NCBI GenBank assembly: GCA_965230185.1 | Contig: OZ245995.1 | Location: 1,488,001-1,552,000 of the forward strand | Length of the DNA: 64,000 bases | Source: Motiliproteus sp965230185 | GTDB taxonomy: Bacteria > Pseudomonadota > Gammaproteobacteria > Pseudomonadales > Balneatricaceae | Direction of reading: 5' to 3' | In this document: positions 61,117 through 64,000 of the stretch, piece after piece | How positions within the stretch are numbered: the stretch's first letter is position 1 | How the letters are laid out: every line of letters starts with the position of its first letter | Notes under the pieces: generated by a model | Told to the model about the DNA's origin: nothing | Databases searched by the model: none | The model's input: the letters and a program-made list of their open reading frames with translations, nothing else | Made by a program: the position numbers and the translations under genes

Positions 61117-62037
61117 ATGAACTACAAGCGTCTTGAAACTTTTGTGTGGGTCGCGAGTCTGGGAAGCTTCAGGAAGGCGGCTGAGCGTCAGTTCACCACC
61201 CAGCCTGCGATATCCGCAAGAATATCAGCGCTTGAAGAGGAGCTGGGGGTCAGATTGTTTGAGCGCGAAGGCGGTCCGGGACCCGTTACGCTCACCGCAA
61301 AAGGGCTGGAGCTGCTGCCCTATGCGGAGAAAATCATCTTTATGTCGGAGCAGCTGCGTAAGCGGGCAGACCCGACTCAGGCTCTGTCAGGCGTACTGCG
61401 ACTGGGAGTGTCGGAAACCATGGTCCATACCTGGTTACCTGATTTTCTTGGTCGGTTGCATACCGACATGCCGAACCTGAATGTCGAGCTGACAGTGGAC
61501 ACCACTAACAATCTCAGACAGGAGCTGTTGTCCCGTTCACTGGACCTCGGATTTTTTATGGGACCGGTCTCCGATCCCGCGATTATCAATCATGATCTGT
61601 GCACCTTTCCGCTGACCTGGGTCGCCAGTCCGGAACTGGGGCTGCCGGATAAGCTGTTGTACCCGGAGGATCTGGCGCGCTGGCCGATCATCACCTATGC
61701 CAGGAACACCAGACCGAATACCGAAATCAGGCTGAAGTTCAGGGAACTGGAAGGGCAGCCGGCCCGATTTTTTGCATCGAGTTCACTGGCGGCCTGCCGC
61801 CAGCTGGCGCTGGGAGCGGTGGGTATTTCAACGCTTCCCTACGTGATGATCGCCCGGGAGCTGGAGGAAGGGAGCCTGATCGAGGTTAACGCCTCATGGA
61901 CTCCGAGCAAGCTGCGATTTACCGCCTCCTGGCATGCCGAGCCCTTCAGCGGCCTGGTGGAAGTGGTGGCGGAACTGGCCGTGAAAGTAGCCGGTGCCTG
62001 GACGATGGAACATCCGATAGTGAGAAATGATCGTTAG
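61117..62037 (+). CDS. LysR-family transcriptional regulator
   Basis: Protein of 306 aa. The N-terminal helix-turn-helix is clear (RLETFVWVASLGSFRKAAERQF and TTQPAISARISALEEELGVRLFERE), followed by the LysR substrate-binding domain from about residue 90 (LSGVLRLGVSETMVHTWLP). A GTG start at 61102 in the same frame is possible; the ATG at 61117 fits the family start. It lies 84 bases after the binding-protein gene; target genes are not known. Confidence 0.9.
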   Translation: MNYKRLETFVWVASLGSFRKAAERQFTTQPAISARISALEEELGVRLFEREGGPGPVTLTAKGLELLPYAEKIIFMSEQLRKRADPTQALSGVLRLGVSETMVHTWLPDFLGRLHTDMPNLNVELTVDTTNNLRQELLSRSLDLGFFMGPVSDPAIINHDLCTFPLTWVASPELGLPDKLLYPEDLARWPIITYARNTRPNTEIRLKFRELEGQPARFFASSSLAACRQLALGAVGISTLPYVMIARELEEGSLIEVNASWTPSKLRFTASWHAEPFSGLVEVVAELAVKVAGAWTMEHPIVRNDR

Positions 62038-62319
62038 ACTCGAAAAACCACAACCAACTATTCATACCGGCTGCGATGACCTGATCAAACAATCCCGGCA
62101 CTGTTTATTGCGCCGCAACCACGGGGCCCGAGGGAAGATATGCGCGTTGAGTCCGCCAGGGGGCGTTCAGATTTCAGCCATCGACGGTTTTATCCGATCC
62201 GGCCGTCATCTGCAGAAGCTAAGTCTGCCAGCCGTATCCGGCTCAGCCGCACGCCGGATGTTTCAGATACCACGACCTGCCTGCAGGTCGGTCAGTCAAT
62301 ACAACTGTCGAGGAGAGAG

Positions 62320-62493
62320 ATGAACAATCACAGAGACAACGAGTCAGGTTACCGTTCCGGTGAGCAAAAGCCTGATCCGAGTGCCAGAGCCAAAAGCGAC
62401 CGGGCAGTCGCCGATAAAATGCCGGGACGTCAGGAAACGGAACCGGACTGGTTCGATGAAGAGCAATGCTGCTATATCCGCTCCTCCAATTAA
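62320..62493 (+). CDS. Small hydrophilic hypothetical protein
   Basis: Protein of 57 aa, highly charged and probably disordered, ending DEEQCCYIRSSN. Not recognised. The case for a gene is the strong ribosome-binding site CGAGGAGAGAG right before the ATG. Its stop lies 56 bases before the next gene's start, so the two may be co-transcribed. Confidence 0.45.
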   Translation: MNNHRDNESGYRSGEQKPDPSARAKSDRAVADKMPGRQETEPDWFDEEQCCYIRSSN

Positions 62494-62549
62494 CTGGCCG
62501 ATGCAACGGCTCGGGGACAGAACTGATGCCACGGGAACGGGAATCTGCA

Positions 62550-63098
62550 ATGACTGAAGAACTGATCAATGAGCGGCTGGCGCGGGAGATCCTGGGTCGT
62601 TATAGCCGTGCCAAGGACGATAATAAACCGCATCTGCTGACGGAGGTGTTCAGCCCCGGGGCTGTGCTGGAGATGGAGGTGGCGACAGAGAATATCTCCT
62701 TTCCGGCCAGCACTGCTGGCCTGGATGAAATTACCGGGGTGCTGGTCAGAGACTTCAGCCGGAACTGGGAGAACGTCTATACCTTCTGCTTCGAGGATTC
62801 GCTCAGTTACCGGGAACGGGGACTGTCCTGTGGCTGGCTGGTGGCCATGAATGATCGCAATGACGGCTCCGTTCGGGTCGGTCGTGGCCGGTACGACTGG
62901 GCCTTCTGCGACGAGAATGGTCTGCTGAGCGACCACCTTGTTATCAGCATCGAGCAGATGGTGGCGCTTCCCCCGGGGTGTTCCGGGCAGATCCTGGGCT
63001 GGGTGTCGTCACTGCCTTACCCCTGGTGCGATTCCGCGCTGGCGTTTACCGCAATGCCGGCGCTGGACTCCCTGAGTCCGTTACGGCCTGCAGTGTGA
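62550..63098 (+). CDS. SnoaL/NTF2-like protein
   Basis: Protein of 182 aa with a cone-shaped NTF2-like fold suggested by LAREILGRYSRAKDDNKPHLLTEVFSPGAVLEM, the usual opening helices, and later beta-rich RGRYDWAFCDENGLLSDHLVISIEQM. Related proteins are enzymes or ligand-binders of many kinds and no function can be given. The start could also be the ATG at 62526 (GGGGACAG upstream). It is convergent with paaE. Confidence 0.7.
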   Translation: MTEELINERLAREILGRYSRAKDDNKPHLLTEVFSPGAVLEMEVATENISFPASTAGLDEITGVLVRDFSRNWENVYTFCFEDSLSYRERGLSCGWLVAMNDRNDGSVRVGRGRYDWAFCDENGLLSDHLVISIEQMVALPPGCSGQILGWVSSLPYPWCDSALAFTAMPALDSLSPLRPAV

Positions 63099-63152
63099 AG
63101 AGCGTTGAAGTCGCTGGCCGGATGGCGTGTCACCGTAGCCTGCCGGGTTGTT

Positions 63153-63174
63153 ATCCCGGGGCCAACCCCGGGAT
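63153..63174. terminator. GC-rich hairpin between convergent genes (1)
   Basis: Perfect nine-base arms ATCCCGGGG and CCCCGGGAT with a four-base loop, 54 bases past the NTF2-like gene. No T-run on either side, so termination is probable only from stem strength and position. Confidence 0.4.
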
Positions 63175-63186
63175 GTGCCGGAGAGA

Positions 63187-63213
63187 TTCCGGCCGCAGTG
63201 GCCGCGGCCGGAA
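63187..63213. terminator. GC-rich hairpin between convergent genes (2)
   Basis: Ten-base arms TTCCGGCCGC and GCGGCCGGAA with a seven-base loop, 15 bases past the paaE stop. On the minus strand it is followed by TCTCTCC, a poor T-run. Confidence 0.4.
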
Positions 63214-63228
63214 ATCACCGGTGATGCA

Positions 63229-64000
63229 TCAGCGCTGGTCGAAGTCCACCACCACCTCTTCCGAGATCGGGTGGGCCTGGCAGCAGAGCACGTAACCGGC
63301 TTCGATTTCGTGCTCTTCCAGACCGTGGGTGATATCCATATCCACTTCCCCTTTCACCAGCTTCGCCTTACAGGTGGAGCAGACCCCCGCCTTACAGGAG
63401 TAGGGCAGTTCCATGCCCTGATGAATGCCGGCATCGAGAATATTCTCGCCAACGGTGGCGAGATCGAACATCAGCGAGCGACCATCGGCGATCACCGTGA
63501 CTTTGCTGGACTTCTCTTCGCCGAACTCTTCCACCCGCTTCTGGGCTTTCTCCAGAATCGCCTGAGAATCGGCAGAGGAGTTGGCGAACAGTTCGTAGTG
63601 AATCTGGGAGTCTTTCAGCCCCTCCAGCCGGAAACCGCGTGAGACTTCCGACATCATCGCCTCCGGTCCACAGATAAAGGCGTCGTCGGTGCCATGAATA
63701 TCGATCAGCTTGTGCTTGTGCAGCCCGTAGCCTTTTTTGTTGTCGATGATACCGTTGAGCAGGTCGGCGCCCTGATCCTCATAATCCATGATATTGATCC
63801 ACTGGAAGCGATCCATATAACGGTTCTTGATGAAGCTCAGCTCCTCTTTGAACATCACCGAGTTGCTGCTGCGGTTGCCGAAGATCAGAGTGACCCGGCT
63901 CTTCGGTTCCACCGACAGTACCGATTTGATGATCGACAGCACCGGGGTAATGCCGCTGCCGGCGGCGATGCACATATAGTTCTTTTCGTTTTCCGGGTTC
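63229..64000 (-). CDS. paaE: Phenylacetyl-CoA epoxidase reductase subunit PaaE (5' end outside window)
   Basis: C-terminal part of the NADPH-dependent flavin and 2Fe-2S reductase that supplies electrons to the PaaABC epoxidase of phenylacetate breakdown. The frame runs off the right edge. It has the NAD(P)H-binding segment CIAAGSGITPVLSIIKSVL, AFICGPEAMMSEV and, at the end, the plant-type ferredoxin domain with Cys ligands in YSCKAGVCSTCKAKLVKGEV and GYVLCCQAHP, followed by VVVDFDQ. The whole C-terminal order (reductase then ferredoxin) and the VDMDITHGLEEHEIEAGYVL segment point to PaaE. Other paa genes would lie beyond 64000. Confidence 0.88.
   Translation of the reverse strand, partial: NPENEKNYMCIAAGSGITPVLSIIKSVLSVEPKSRVTLIFGNRSSNSVMFKEELSFIKNRYMDRFQWINIMDYEDQGADLLNGIIDNKKGYGLHKHKLIDIHGTDDAFICGPEAMMSEVSRGFRLEGLKDSQIHYELFANSSADSQAILEKAQKRVEEFGEEKSSKVTVIADGRSLMFDLATVGENILDAGIHQGMELPYSCKAGVCSTCKAKLVKGEVDMDITHGLEEHEIEAGYVLCCQAHPISEEVVVDFDQR

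Overview
The window looks like a chromosomal segment of a marine-type gammaproteobacterium, probably close to the Oceanospirillales or Alteromonadales. Evidence: moderately high GC, dense gene packing, an rnfABCDGE-nth operon, the H-ring flagellar genes flgT/flgO/flgP, EfpL (YeiP), an NspS/MbaA-like pair, a TRAP permease and a CPA1 antiporter. No rRNA, tRNA, insertion sequence, prophage or CRISPR array was seen. All assignments come from reading translations and motifs; no database search was run.

Layout. 1-4772: end of a TRAP permease, L-2-hydroxyglutarate oxidase, an SDR with an altered active site, an MFS carrier and a LuxR-type regulator. 4925-10163: pyruvate kinase, an AT-richer lipoprotein gene, a diguanylate cyclase and a protein with Ca-loop-like segments. 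10819-18140 (minus): rnfABCDGE-nth, with an rnfC that carries seven Ala/Lys-rich repeats. 18395-26901: assimilatory sulfate reduction on both strands (cysDN; TSUP exporter, cysI, DUF934 gene, cysH, cysG). CysH has the cysteines of an APS reductase and the APS-kinase-like tail of CysN has lost its P-loop, so the pathway here probably runs through APS rather than PAPS. 26927-32567 (minus): Bax-like lipoprotein, EfpL, a GGDEF-EAL protein and a PotD-like binding protein; the last two resemble a polyamine/c-di-GMP sensor. 32782-35420: flgT, flgO, flgP. 35523-41534: amino-acid dehydrogenase with a palindromic operator and possible leader peptide, hemH, rlmB, a small conserved protein, and glnK-amtB behind a sigma-54 promoter with two NtrC-like sites.

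42001-44839 (minus) is the most unusual part: a three-gene exported operon whose first product is a one-haem c-type cytochrome flanked by 33 five-to-six-residue Cys repeats (Asn-Pro-Cys-Ala-Ala), followed by a five-haem cytochrome and a small cupredoxin-like protein. Next come a headless TlpA-like fragment, a LysR regulator and hppD.

47895-58968 is rich in cyclic-nucleotide signalling: an antiporter with two cNMP-binding domains, three class III cyclases of different architecture, two orphan type-1 periplasmic binding proteins, and a truncated haemoglobin gene in tandem with a PAS-cyclase gene. The window closes with a Mut7-C protein, a small solute-binding protein, a LysR regulator, two small proteins and the 3' part of paaE.
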